Positions 20,559-33,260 of a stretch of DNA of 64,000 nt are shown here, piece after piece (the stretch's first letter is position 1; every line of letters begins with the position of its first letter). The position numbers and the translations under genes were made by a program. This DNA is from Nemertoderma westbladi (lineage: Eukaryota > Xenacoelomorpha > Nemertodermatida > Nemertodermatidae). The stretch covers positions 35,436-99,435 of the forward strand of contig JAUCBJ010001606.1 of NCBI GenBank assembly GCA_032718475.1, given 5' to 3'. The notes under the pieces were generated by a model, which saw only the letters and a program-made list of their open reading frames with translations, made no database searches and was not told where the DNA came from.

Positions 20559-23500
20559 TGTAATTCAGAACCGTAATATGTAATTCAGAAATTGTAATAT
20601 GTAATTCAGAAAGTGTAATATGTAATTCAGAACCGTAATATGTAATTCAGAAAGTGTAATATGTAATTCAGAAAGCGTAATCTGTAATTCAGAAAGTGTA
20701 ATATGTAATTCAGAAAGTGTAATATGTAATTCAGAACCGTAATATGTAATTCAGAAAGTGTAATATGTAATTCAGAACCGTAACATGTAATTCAGAAAGT
20801 GTAATATGTAATTCAGAAAGTGTAATATGTAATTCAGAAAGTATAATATGTAATTAATTCAGAACCGTAATATGTAATTCAGAAAGTGTAATATGTAATT
20901 CAGAACCGTAACATGTAATTCAGAAAGTGTAATATGTAATTCAGAACCGTAATATGTAATTCAGAAAGCGTAATCTGTAATTCAGAAAGTGTAATATGTA
21001 ATTCAGAACCGTAATATGTAATTCAGAAAGTGTAATATGTAATTCAGAACCGTAATATGTAATTCAGAAAGTGTAATATGTAATTCAGAACCGTAATATG
21101 TAATTCAGAAAGTGTAATATGTAATTCAGAAAGTGTAATATGTAATTCAGAAAGTGTAATATGTAATTCAGAACCGTAATATGTAATTCAGAAAGTGTAA
21201 TATGTAATTCAGAACCGTAACATGTAATTCAGAAAGTGTAATATGTAATTCAGAAAGTGTAATATGTAATTCAGAAAGCGTAATCTGTAATTCAGAAAGT
21301 GTAATATGTAATTCAGAAAGTGTAATATGTAATTCAGAACCGTAATATGTAATTCAGAAAGTGTAATATGTAATTCAGAACCGTAACATGTAATTCAGAA
21401 AGTGTAATATGTAATTCAGAAAGTGTAATATGTAATTCAGAACCGTAATATGTAATTCAGAAAGTGTAATATGTAATTCAGAACCGTAACATGTAATTCA
21501 GAAAGTGTAATATGTAATTCAGAACCGTAATATGTAATTCAGAAAGTGTAATATGTAATTCAGAAAGCGTAATCTGTAATTCAGAAAGTGTAATATGTAA
21601 TTCAGAAAGTGTAATATGTAATTCAGAACCGTAATATGTAATTCAGAAAGTGTAATATGTAATTCAGAACCGTAACATGTAATTCAGAAAGTGTAATATG
21701 TAATTCAGAACCGTAATATGTAATTCAGAAAGTGTAATATGTAATTCAGAAAGCGTAATCTGTAATTCAGAAAGTGTAATATGTAATACAGAAAGTGTAA
21801 TATGTAATTCAGAACCGTAATATGTAATTCAGAAAGTGTAATATGTAATTCAGAACCGTAACATGTAATTCAGAAAGTGTAATATGTAATTCAGAACCGT
21901 AATATGTAATTCAGAAAGTGTAATATGTAATTCAGAACCGTAATATGTAATTCAGAAAGTGTAATATGTAATTCAGAAAGTGTAATATGTAATTCAGAAC
22001 CGTAATATGTAATTCAGAAAGTGTAATATGTAATTCAGAACCGTAACATGTAATTCAGAAAGTTAATATGTAATTCAGAAAGTGTAATATGTAATTCAGA
22101 AAGCGTAATCTGTAATTCAGAAAGTGTAATATGTAATTCAGAAAGTGTAATATGTAATTCAGAACCGTAATATGTAATTCAGAAAGTGTAATATGTAATT
22201 CAGAACCGTAACATGTAATTCAGAAAGTGTCATATGTAATTCAGAACCGTAATATGTAATTCAGAAAGCGTAATCTGTAATTCAGAAAGTGTAATATGTA
22301 ATTCAGAACCGTAATATGTAATTCAGAACCGTAATATGTAATTCAGAAAGTGTAATATGTAATTCAGAAAGTGTAATATGTAATTCTGAAAGCGTAATCT
22401 GTAATTCAGAAAGTGTAATATGTAATTCAGAAAGTGTAATATGTAATTCAGAACCGTAATATGTAATTCAGAAAGTGTAATATGTAATTCAGAACCGTAA
22501 CATGTAATTCAGAACCGTAATATGTAATTCAGAAAGCGTAATCTGTAATTCAGAAAGTGTAATATGTAATTCAGAAAGTGTAATATGTAATTCAGAAAGT
22601 GTAATATGTAATTCAGAAAGCGTAATCTGTAATTCAGAAAGTGTAATATGTAATTCAGAAAGTGTAATATGTAATTCAGAACCGTAACATGTAATTCAGA
22701 AAGTGTAATATGTAATTCAGAAAGTGTAATATGTAATTCAGAAAGCGTAATCTGTAATTCAGAAAGTGTAATATGTAATTCAGAAAGCGTAATCTGTAAT
22801 TCAGAAAGTGTAATATGTAATTCAGAACCGTAATATGTAATTCAGAAAGTGTAATATGTAATTCAGAACCGTAATATGTAATTCAGAAAGTGTAATATGT
22901 AATTCAGAACCGTAACATGTAATTCAGAACCGTAATATGTAATTCAGAACCGTAACATGTAATTCAGAAAGTGTAATATGTAATTCAGAAAGTGTAATAT
23001 GTAATTCAGAACCGTAATATGTAATTCAGAAAGTGTAATATGTAATTCAGAACCGTAATATGTAATTCAGAAAGTGTAATATGTAATTCAGAACCGTAAT
23101 ATGTAATTCAGAAAGTGTAATATGTAATTCAGAACCGTAACATGTAATTCAGAACCGTAATATGTAATTCAGAACCGTAACATGTAATTCAGAACCGTAA
23201 TATGTAATTCAGAACCGTAACATGTAATTCAGAAAGTGTAATATGTAATTCAGAAAGTGTAATATGTAATTCAGAACCGTAATATGTAATTCAGAAAGTG
23301 TAATATGTAATTCAGAAAGTGTAATATGTAATTCAGAACCGTAATATGTAATTCAGAAAGTGTAATATGTAATTCAGAACCGTAATATGTAATTCAGAAA
23401 GTGTAATATGTAATTCAGAACCGTAATATGTAATTCAGAAAGTGTAATATGTAATTCAGAACCGTAACATGTAATTCAGAACCGTAATATGTAATTCAGA

Positions 23501-26500
23501 ACCGTAACATGTAATTCAGAAAGTGTAATATGTAATTCAGAAAGTGTAATATGTAATTCAGAACCGTAATATGTAATTCAGAAAGTGTAATATGTAATTC
23601 AGAACCGTAACATGTAATTCAGAAAGTGTAATATGTAATTCAGAAAGTGTAATATGTAATTCAGAAAGTGTAATATGTAATTCAGAAAGTGTAATATGTA
23701 ATTCAGAACCGTAATATGTAATTCAGAAAGTGTAATATGTAATTCAGAACCGTAATATGTAATTCAGAAAGTGTAATATGTAATTCAGAACCGTAATATG
23801 TAATTCAGAAAGTGTAATATGTAATTCAGAACCGTAACATGTAATTCAGAACCGTAATATGTAATTCAGAACCGTAACATGTAATTCAGAAAGTGTAATA
23901 TGTAATTCAGAAAGTGTAATATGTAATTCAGAACCGTAATATGTAATTCAGAAAGTGTAATATGTAATTCAGAACCGTAACATGTAATTCAGAAAGTGTA
24001 ATATGTAATTCAGAAAGTGTAATATGTAATTCAGAAAGCGTAATCTGTAATTCAGAAAGTGTAATATGTAATTCAGAAAGTGTAATATGTAATTCAGAAC
24101 TGTAATATGTAATTCAGAAAGTGTAATATGTAATTAAAGCGTAATATGTAATTCAGAAAGTGTAATATGTAATTCAGAACCGTAATATGTAATTCAGAAA
24201 GTGTAATATGTAATTCAGAACCGTAATATGTAATTCAGAAAGTGTAATATGTAATTCAGAACCGTAACATGTAATTCAGAAAGTGTAATATGTAATTCAG
24301 AACCGTAATATGTAATTCAGAAAGTGTAATATGTAATTCAGAAAGCGTAATCTGTAATTCAGAAAGTGTAATATGTAATTCAGAAAGTGTAATATGTAAT
24401 TCAGAACCGTAATATGTAATTCAGAAAGTGTAATATGTAATTCAGAACCGTAACATGTAATTCAGAAAGTGTAATATGTAATTCAGAACCGTAATATGTA
24501 ATTCAGAAAGCGTAATCTGTAATTCAGAAAGTGTAATATGTAATTCAGAACCGTAATATGTAATTCAGAACCGTAATATGTAATTCAGAAAGTGTAATAT
24601 GTAATTCAGAAAGTGTAATATGTAATTCAGAAAGCGTAATCTGTAATTCAGAAAGTGTAATATAAAATTCAGAAAGTGTAATATGTAATTCAGAACCGTA
24701 ATATGTAATTCAGAAAGTGTAATATGTAATTCAGAAAGCGTAATATGTAATTCAGAAAGTGTAATATGTAATTCAGAACCGTAACATGAATTCAGAAAGT
24801 GTAATATGTAATTCAGGACCGTAACATGTAATTCAGAAAGTGTAATATGTAATTCAGAAAGCGTAATCTGTAATTCAGAAAGTGTAATATGTAATTCAGA
24901 ACCGTAATATGTAATTCAGAAAGTGTAATATGTAATTCAGAAAGCGTAATATGTAATTCAGAAAGTGTAATATGTAATTCAGAACCGTAATATGTAATTC
25001 AGAAAGTGTAATATGTAATTCAGAACCGTAACATGTAATTCAGAAAGTGTAATATGTAATTCAGAACCGTAACATGTAATTCAGAAAGTGTAATATGTAA
25101 TTCAGAACCGTAATATGTAAATCAGAAAGCGTAATATGTAATTCAGAACCGTAATATGTAATTCAGAAAGTGTAATATCTAATTCAGAACCGTAACATGT
25201 AATTCAGAAAGTGTAATATGTAATTTAGAACCGTAATATGTAAATCAGAAAGCGTAATATTTAATTCAGAACCGTAATATGTAATTCAGAAAGTGTAATA
25301 TGTAATTCAGAAACCGTAATATGTAATTCAGAACCGTAATATGTAATTCAGAAAGTGTAATATGTAATTCAGAACCGTAATATGTAAATCAGAAAGCGTA
25401 ATAAGTAATTCAGAAAGCGTAATATGTAATTCAGAACCGTAATATGTAATTCAGAAAGTGTAATATGTAATTCAGAACCGTAATATGTATTTCAGAAATT
25501 GTAATATGTAATTCAGAACCGTAATATGTAAATCAGAAAGCGTAATATGTAATTCAGAACCGTAATATGTAATTCAGAAAGTGTAATATGTAATTCAGAA
25601 CCGTGACATGTAATTCAGAAAGTGTAATATGTAATTCAGAAAGTGTAATATGTAATTCAGAAAGCGTAATCTGTAATTCAGAAAGTGTAATATGTAATTC
25701 AGAAAGTGTAATATGTAATTCAGAACCGTAATATGTAATTCAGAAAGTGTAATATGTAATTCAGAACCGTAACATGTAATTCAGAAAGTGTAATATGTAA
25801 TTCAGAACCGTAATATGTAATTCAGAAAGTGTAATATGTAATTCAGAACCGTAACATGTAATTCAGAAAGTGTAATATGTAATTCAGAACCGTAATATGT
25901 AATTCAGAAAGTGTAATATGTAATTCAGAAAGCGTAATCTGTAATTCAGAAAGTGTAATATGTAATTCAGAAAGCGTAATCTGTAATTCAGAAAGTGTAA
26001 TATGTAATTCAGAAAGTGTAATATGTAATTCAGAACCGTAATATGTAATTCAGAAAGTGTAATATGTAATTCAGAACCGTAACATGTAATTCAGAAAGTG
26101 TAATATGTAATTCAGAACCGTAATATGTAATTCAGAAAGCGTAATCTGTAATTCAGAAAGTGTAATATGTAATTCAGAACCGTAATATGTAATTCAGAAC
26201 CGTAATATGTAATTCAGAAAGTGTAATATGTAATTCAGAAAGTGTAATATGTAATTCAGAAAGCGTAATCTGTAATTCAGAAAGTGTAATATGTAATTCA
26301 GAAAGTGTAATATGTAATTCAGAACCGTAATATGTAATTCAGAAAGTGTAATATGTAATTCAGAAAGCGTAATATGTAATTCAGAAAGTGTAATATGTAA
26401 TTCAGAACCGTAATATGTAATTCAGAAAGTGTAATATGTAATTCAGAACCGTAATATGTAATTCAGAAAGTGTAATATGTAATTCAGAACCGTAACATGT

Positions 26501-28880
26501 AATTCAGAAAGTGTAATATGTAATTCAGAACCGTAATATGTAATTCAGAAAGCGTAATCTGTAATTCAGAAAGTGTAATATGTAATTCAGAAAGTGTAAT
26601 ATGTAATTCAGAACCGTAATATGTAATTCAGAAAGCGTAATCTGTAATTCAGAAAGTGTAATATGTAATTCAGAACCGTAATATGTAATTCAGAACCGTA
26701 ATATGTAATTCAGAAAGTGTAATATGTAATTCAGAAAGTGTAATATGTAATTCAGAAAGCGTAATCTGTAATTCAGAAAGTGTAATATATAATTCAGAAA
26801 GTGTAATATGTAATTCAGAACCGTAATATGTAATTCAGAAAGTGTAATATGTAATTCAGAAAGCGTAATATGTAATTCAGAAAGTGTAATATGTAATTCA
26901 GAACCGTAATATGTAATTCAGAAAGTGTAATATGTAATTCAGAACCGTAACATGAATTCAGAAAGTGTAATATGTAATTCAGGACCGTAACATGTAATTC
27001 AGAAAGTGTAATATGTAATTCAGAAAGCGTAATCTGTAATTCAGAAAGTGTAATATGTAATTCAGAACCGTAATATGTAATTCAGAAAGTGTAATATGTA
27101 ATTCAGAAAGCGTAATATGTAATTCAGAAAGTGTAATATGTAATTCAGAACCGTAATATGTAATTCAGAAAGTGTAATATGTAATTCAGAACCGTAACAT
27201 GTAATTCAGAAAGTGTAATATGTAATTCAGAACCGTAACATGTAATTCAGAAAGTGTAATATGTAATTCAGAACCGTAATATGTAATTCAGAACCGTAAT
27301 ATGTAATTCAGAAAGTGTAATATCTAATTCAGAACCGTAACATGTAATTCAGAAAGTGTAATATGTAATTCAGAACCGTAATATGTAAATCAGAAAGCGT
27401 AATATGTAATTCAGAACCGTAATATGTAATTCAGAAAGTGTAATATGTAATTCAGAAACCGTAATATGTAATTCAGAACCGTAATATGTAATTCAGAAAG
27501 TGTAATATGTAATTCAGAACCGTAATATGTAAATCAGAAAGCGTAATAAGTAATTCAGAAAGCGTAATATGTAATTCAGAACCGTAATATGTAATTCAGA
27601 AAGTGTAATATGTAATTCAGAACCGTAATATGTATTTCAGAAATTGTAATATGTAATTCAGAACCGTAATATGTAAATCAGAAAGCGTAACATGTAATTC
27701 AGAACCGTAATATGTAATTCAGAAAGTGTAATATGTAATTCAGAAACCGTAATATGTAATTCAGAACCGTAATATGTAATTCAGAAAGTGTAATATGTAA
27801 TTCAGAACCGAAATATGTAAATCAGAAAGCGTAATATGTAATTCAGAAAGCGTAATATGTAATTCAGAACCGTAACATGTAATTCAGAAAGTGTAATATG
27901 TAATTCAGAACCGTAATATGTAAATCAGAAAGCGAAATATGAAATTCAGAACCGTAATATGTAATTCAGAAAGTGTAATATTTAATTCAGAAACCGTAAT
28001 ATGTAATTCAGAATCGTAATATGTAAATCAGAAAGCGTAATATGTAATTCAGAACCGTAATATGTAATTCAGAAAGTGTAATATGTAATTCAGAACCGTA
28101 ATATGTAGTTCAGAAAGTGTAATATGTAATTCAGAACCGTAATATGTAAATCAGGAAGCGTAATATGTAATTCAGAAATCGTAATATGTAATTCAGAACC
28201 GTAATATGTAATTCAGAAAGTGTAATATGTAATTTAGAACCGTAATATGTAAATCAGAAAGCGTAATATGTAATTCAGAACCGTAATATGTAATTCAGAA
28301 AGTGCAATATGTAATTCAGAACCGTAATATGTAAATCAGAAAGCGTAATATGTAATTCAGAACCGTAATATATAAATCAGAAAGCGTAATATGTAATTCA
28401 GAACCGTAATATGTAAATCAGAAAGCGTAATATGTAATTCAGAAAGCGTAATATGTAATTCAGAACCGTAATATGTAAATCAGAAAGCGTCATATGTAAT
28501 TCAGAAAGAGTAATATGTAATTCAGAACCGTAATATGTAATTCAGAAAGTGTAATATGTAATTCAGAACCGTAATATGTAAATCAGAAAGCGTAATATGT
28601 AATTCAGAACCGTAATATGTAATTCAGAAAGTGTAATATGTAATTCAGAACCGTAATATGTAAATCAGAAAGCGTCATATGTAATTCAGAAAGAGTAATA
28701 TGTAATTCAGAACCGTAATATGTAATTCAGAAAGTGTAATATGTAATTCAGAACCGTAATATGTAAATCAGAAAGCGTAATATGTAATTCAGAACCGTAA
28801 TATGTAAATCAGAAAGCGTCATATGTAATTCAGAAAGAGTAATATTTAATTCAGAAACCGTAATATGTAATTCAGAAACT
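20559..28880. repeat. 8.3-kb minisatellite of 20/21-bp monomers in four classes
   Basis: About 400 tandem copies of a unit reading TGTAATTCAG plus a variable linker. Four linker classes dominate: AACCGTAATA (20-bp unit), AACCGTAACA (20), AAAGTGTAATA (21) and AAAGCGTAATC (21). The last two linkers are coupled: in the first half AAAGC is almost always followed by GTAATC. From about 25100 rightward a variant with TAAATCAG appears, and AAAGC is followed by GTAATA. Stops (TAA) occur in every unit, so it is not coding. The first units are imperfect (AAATTG linker), as is the right edge. Confidence 0.97.
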
Positions 28881-29552
28881 TATATAGGAATCATGTCGTT
28901 ATCTCTTGGTATCTTTGGGAAACCAAATGTTCCAGAAGCTTTCTGCTACTTTTTTGTGTTAATATTAATAGAATTGGTAGTTACTTGGCAACCTGTTAAT
29001 TCTAAAGGAATGTTAGTGCATTGCGTTTGATTAATCATAAATGCCTATTAATATTTATAAATCACGTTGTTTGTTGGTTCTTAGTGGAATTTAATAAGTA
29101 ATTAATAACTGGCCCATGTGGATGGATTATTTTAATTATCTTTCCAACGATAACACATTTTACCAAGGAAAATTAATATTTAATTCCAGTACAATGAATT
29201 GTACTAAGTATGTTCCAAAAATCCTTATGCAATCACTCATTTTTTGCGATGACAAATATTTAAGACCATGAAATGAACTTTGATTTGTTGCATTGAATAA
29301 ATTTCTAAGTAAGAAATTCCGTTGACTCCGAATATTTATTATCTACTTATTTTAATACACTACATTATATATTGGCATGACCATAGATGAGGCCCTTAAA
29401 TAAATACATAAAATTGTGCAATAAATAGCAAAATGTAATGTTTGATTTAAAACACCACGCCGAGTATTATATATTGTAGCCTTGGCCTATATTTTATATT
29501 AATTATATTGGGTTACTTCGAGTGTTACTTCTAATCTCACGTGCGGTTGCAG
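28881..29552. other. Unique AT-rich gap right of the minisatellite
   Basis: No gene, repeat or RNA feature is recognised between the minisatellite and the C run at 29553. Confidence 0.4.
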
Positions 29553-29575
29553 CCCCCCCCCCCCCCCCCCCCCCC
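29553..29575. repeat. C homopolymer run (23)
   Basis: The longest homopolymer in the window, in AT-rich surroundings. Confidence 0.95.
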
Positions 29576-29749
29576 AATATGTATTAAATGTATTAAAATG
29601 TTAAATATCAAATTTGAAATTACTGGATTTTTCATAAAACATCTTAATCTGACGAAAAATTTGTGTTCTAGAACAATGCTATCATAGATACGTAAACATT
29701 ATTTTTTAATAATTATTAACTAATTAATTTATTTGGTAATTATTTGTTG

Positions 29750-29842
29750 AAATTAGTGTTGTTGAAGTTAATGTTCTACATAGAACATGTATTTTGTTGA
29801 AAAAACACAATTTTTCATTGGAAAACATTTAGAAGATGTTTT
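29750..29842 (+). repeat. Direct repeat, left copy (93 bp)
   Basis: Nearly identical to 31164-31257: both begin AAATTAGTGTTGTTGAAG and end TTTAGAAGATGTTT. The only difference noticed is one extra A in an A run of the right copy. The pair flanks the cassette with the X-box-like repeats and the Cys-rich ORF. Confidence 0.9.
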
Positions 29843-29956
29843 AGTGGGGTCGCTTAAGGTGAAAATCGTTAATTGCCGGACAAAAGCATGAAAATGTGAC
29901 TATATATGTAAAAAAATGTGTAGATTAATCTGAGCCTGTGTACCAAAAAAATTGAC

Positions 29957-30500
29957 TACTTCCCTAGCAACAGAGTGACTTTTACATAGCAACCGGGTAA
30001 AATTGGTCATTTCTGTTATTGAAACTCACCATATACAAAAATTACGATTATATAACTGGGTTAGTTTATAATATAAGTCTGTACACGTTTCCATAGCAAC
30101 AAGGAGACCTTTACCTAGCAACCGCTCTATATTTAATGGAATTATGATTGAAACTTGGGATAATCAATCTGACTAGCAATAGAAGATGGTTAGTAATGAC
30201 ATAGGCGCTGATACACGTTTCCTTAGTAACAGGGTGACCTTTCCCTAGCAACCGCTGTATATTTAATGAAATTATGATTGAAACTTGGGATAATCAACCT
30301 GTCTAGCAATAGAAGATTGTTAGTAATAACATTGGCGCTGATACACGTGTCCATAGCAACAAGGTGACCTTTCCCTAGGAACTGCCTGAAATTTAGTGTA
30401 ATTAATATTGAAACTGGAGATAAACAGCATTTATAGCAATATAAGATGGTTAGTAGTTATATTGGAGCTGTGATGCACGTTTCCATAGAAACAAAAGGTG
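29957..30500 (+). repeat. 130-bp tandem repeat with X-box-like sites
   Basis: About four and a half units begin at 29957, 30087, 30217, 30347 and 30479, a spacing of 130, 130, 130 and 132. Each unit opens with a site near the RFX/X-box consensus GTTNCCATRGNAAC: exact at 30087-30100 and 30479-30492, and degenerate at 30217 and 30347. About 25 bases later follows a half-site like CTAGCAACCG. The rest of the unit is AT-rich with GATTGAAACTTGGGATAA shared by two units. Confidence 0.8.
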
Positions 30501-30644
30501 ATATCTATATTTAAAAAATATTGCACTTTTGGCTTTATGAGGATAATGTGTTTATACATCAAATACACAGCCACAAGGCTGTAAATTTAAATTATTTAGT
30601 ATTATAGTTATACCAATTCTTTTAATTATACGAATCATATGTGA

Positions 30645-31130
30645 TCAATAACAAGAGCAAGTGCAAGTGCATAATTCTGTGCATTTAAACCCAGCCTTCC
30701 CACACTTGCAGTTTGTGCAATTGCGCTTTTTGCATGCACATTTAATGAGTTCGTGGCACATCGTTGCAGCGTCTGGCAGTGAGCTCCAGACGGGATTCCA
30801 TTGAGTATTAAATACCCAACCGAAATCTGCTGGTGAAGGGAGTATCGGTTTGTCCTGTGTGCAGACTGCCCAAACGCTGGCTTGATATGTAGCCCGCATC
30901 ACATGTTGGTAAAGGGCGTGTTGAGTTGGTGGCAAGCGATCAATCACGCAGTTGCGTTTGGTGAATAGATCCCGTCTTGTATTATTTATACTCGTTCTGT
31001 TTGATTTTTTGTCATACATAAGTATGACAAAATTTTTCCAACGCTTTGAATTCTACACTTTCGATTCCATTTGGGAAGGGATTAAATGGCTGATCGTATA
31101 CTGCCTTGAAACTATACTGCCTTCACACTG
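30645..31130 (-). pseudogene. Cys-rich C-terminal domain fragment (LPPT...CTELC family)
   Basis: The open frame 31019-30645 (124 residues) reads RRDLFTKRN, RLPPTQHALYQHVMRA, a PSPADFGW stretch, then a cysteine cluster CACKKRNCTNCKCG..KCTELCTC. Upstream, a second frame (about 31110-31025) gives FPNGIESVEFKALEKF, which belongs to the same domain, so one frameshift lies near 31020. The domain is widespread in invertebrate genomes, often as repeated orphan C-termini, which suggests a mobile or amplified origin. The Cys pattern resembles CXC/tesmin-type zinc binding. Function is unknown. A second copy is at 61557-61896. Confidence 0.65.
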
Positions 31131-31163
31131 TCGTATCCTAACCCTCAGGTACTGACCCATTAC

Positions 31164-31257
31164 AAATTAGTGTTGTTGAAGTTAATGTTCTACATAGAAC
31201 ATGTATTTTGTTGAAAAAAACACAATTTTTCATTGGAAAACATTTAGAAGATGTTTA
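31164..31257 (+). repeat. Direct repeat, right copy (94 bp)
   Basis: Right partner of 29750-29842 in the same orientation. The flanks outside the repeat differ between the two copies. Confidence 0.9.
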
Positions 31258-31317
31258 TGGAACATTTACACATGAAATAATTCAGTAAAACCACTATTAA
31301 GAAAATATTTAAAAAGT

Positions 31318-31351
31318 GGGGGAGGGGGGGTGGGGGGGGGGGGGGGGGGGG
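31318..31351. repeat. G-rich run
   Basis: Interrupted G tract with a longest run of 20 (31332-31351). Confidence 0.9.
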
Positions 31352-31469
31352 AAACTGCAAAAGTACCCTTAAGTACAGTAAATAAAAAAAATGCAGTTTG
31401 CCCTCTACCGGTAATGTTGTGGCTGGTACTACTGTGGTGTGTTTTGTGCATACCTCCCCTCCAATATTT

Positions 31470-31820
31470 TTATACTAGCTAGTTTTTGTTACATTTAAAA
31501 AAAAAATGTTCTAGAACATATAATCTATTCATTTAATATAAAACTTTTGTTCTAGAACAAATATTTTTTGTTCTAGAACAAAAATTTTTTGTTCTAGATC
31601 AAATATTTTTTGTTCTAGAACAAATATTTTGTGTTCTTGAACAAAAAATAGAAAAAAACTAGCTAATTTGTTTATCTTTTTCATTTTTATTGTATGTTGT
31701 CTTTGTATAGATTTTTTAAACTAGCTAGTTTTTGTTTCCTTTTTTAAAAAAGAATGTCCTAGAGCATATTATCTATTCATTTAATATACAAATTTTGTTC
31801 GAGAACAAATATTATTTGTT
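31470..31820. mobile_element. TTCTAGAA-rich MITE, family C, with tandem palindromes
   Basis: Begins TTTTATACTAGCTAG and contains a cluster of GTTCTAGAAC palindromes at 31507, 31549, 31571, 31593 and 31614 and degenerate ones near 31633, spaced about 22 bases. A second start ACTAGCTAGTTTTTGTT at 31720 is followed by GTCCTAGAGC and by GTTCGAGAAC (31798), and is broken at 31821 by a SINE. Related copies lie at 33050-33260 and 41168-41643. Confidence 0.6.
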
Positions 31821-32030
31821 CTCAGTTGGTTGAGCGCCGGGCCTGCAATCTATTGGTTGTAGGTTCAGCCCCGCCAGGGTCCACTCAGCCTTTCATCCAC
31901 TGGGGTCGATAAAATGAGAACCAGTTAAATAACTGGGAGTAAATCTTGGGATCGGAGTAGCGCCCACCCCTACCTTCGGGTAGCAGCTATCGAAAGATTC
32001 GGGTCGCCTCCGGCTTCGGCCGACTGTTTG
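31821..32030 (+). mobile_element. tRNA-derived SINE, family S2
   Basis: The head has CTCAGTTGGTTGAGCGCC (A box/D-arm) and, about 30 bases on, GGTTGTAGGTTCAGCCCC (B box). The body contains CTGGGGTCGATAAAATGAG and ACCAGTTAAATAACTGGG, a motif combination I know from invertebrate (notably mollusc) SINEs, then a GC-rich stretch CTTCGGGTAGCAGCTATCG. It ends before TTTGCTTTTTGATTTTG. It sits inside a family C MITE, so it inserted later. Confidence 0.75.
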
Positions 32031-33045
32031 CTTTTTGATTTTGTTTTTGCTTATAGCGCTGCGATTTTATGCTACGGGTTCATTTTTAAATGTTGTTGGA
32101 GATACCAATGCTGTTGTGAAATCCAGTGTTAGTAAAACTATTTATCGTGTGACGAATGTTTTAATTAAAGGAGGTAGGAGAATTAATAGGAGGAGGTATT
32201 AAATTGTGAAAGAGTTAAAATTGAAAATGTATTTATTTCAGAAATTACGTTCAATATAAAACATAGTAATAATGAAATTGACAAAACACAAACAAAAGTC
32301 TCAATCACAATTTTAGTTCAATTCAAATCATAATACCGGTATTACTATTTTATGCAATTAATATGAGGATATTTCTGTAAATATTTACTATTAAAAGTTA
32401 ATTTTATATAACAACAATTAATACAATACGAAATTGTCGGAAAAATGTCTACAAAATTTGCTTACATTTCCGGACTCACATCTCTAATCTTGATACATTT
32501 TTAATATACAATAAATACTTTGATGTTATTTAATTGCATATTATTAACAAAATACTTAGTTTATTTATAATTTAACAAAGTAATCGGATGAAGAATATTT
32601 TGAGCCAGGTTGTTGTCAACAAATATTACCTCGGCATTCTCGCCAATTGATTTCTCGCCTTCGATTCTGTAGTTATGTTTTTCGTTTTATTAAAAGAACC
32701 ACTAACGAGACCTTCTACTTCTCGTACACAGTTACGAGCTGACAGGCGTCATGCACTGCAGCACTGTCACAAGTTTTCGACCTTTTTCGCCTCTTCTGCT
32801 TTGACTCAGCAATATTAGGCCTAATAGTACAAACCGGTATCCGTATTGTTAAAATAAATATTTCTGTCTGCATCCATCTCCCATCTCACAGGCAGCAAGA
32901 ATATACAAGTTCACTGTGACTGTTAGCTACCGGTAACTACTGTACTAAACTTTAAGTTTTGGATAAATTCCACCTTAAATTATTAAAGTGGCCACTTAGG
33001 ATAAGTGAGCACTTAGTTTGAGAAACCGGGAAAATATCAAATTGG
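32031..33045. other. Gap, no feature supported
   Basis: AT-rich sequence with stops in all frames. No gene, repeat family or RNA recognised. Confidence 0.4.
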
Positions 33046-33049
33046 TGAA

Positions 33050-33260
33050 TGTTCTAGCACAGTAGTAGATATTTTATTTATGGTAGCTAGTATTTATTAC
33101 TAGCTAGTATTTTTTGAAAAATTTAGATAGATAAAAAATGTTTTTTGTTATTTGTAATCTAGAACATTAGTAAAAAAAAATGAAAAAATTAATGTTCTAG
33201 AACAAAAAATATTTGTTCTAGAACATTAATTTTTTAAAAGAATAGCTAAATTATTCTAGA
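33050..33260. mobile_element. Family C MITE fragment
   Basis: Contains GGTAGCTAGTA, ACTAGCTAGTATTTTTTG and then two GTTCTAGAAC palindromes (33190-33220) separated by AAAAAATATTT, as in the copy at 31470-31820. Confidence 0.55.

Noticed and set aside
20559-28880. CRISPR-like look (short regular repeats)
   Set aside because: There are no unique spacers; the variable part has only a handful of states, and the context is eukaryotic. It is a minisatellite.
31821-31880. Functional tRNA gene
   Set aside because: A and B boxes are present, but no acceptor stem closes and the sequence continues into a SINE body.
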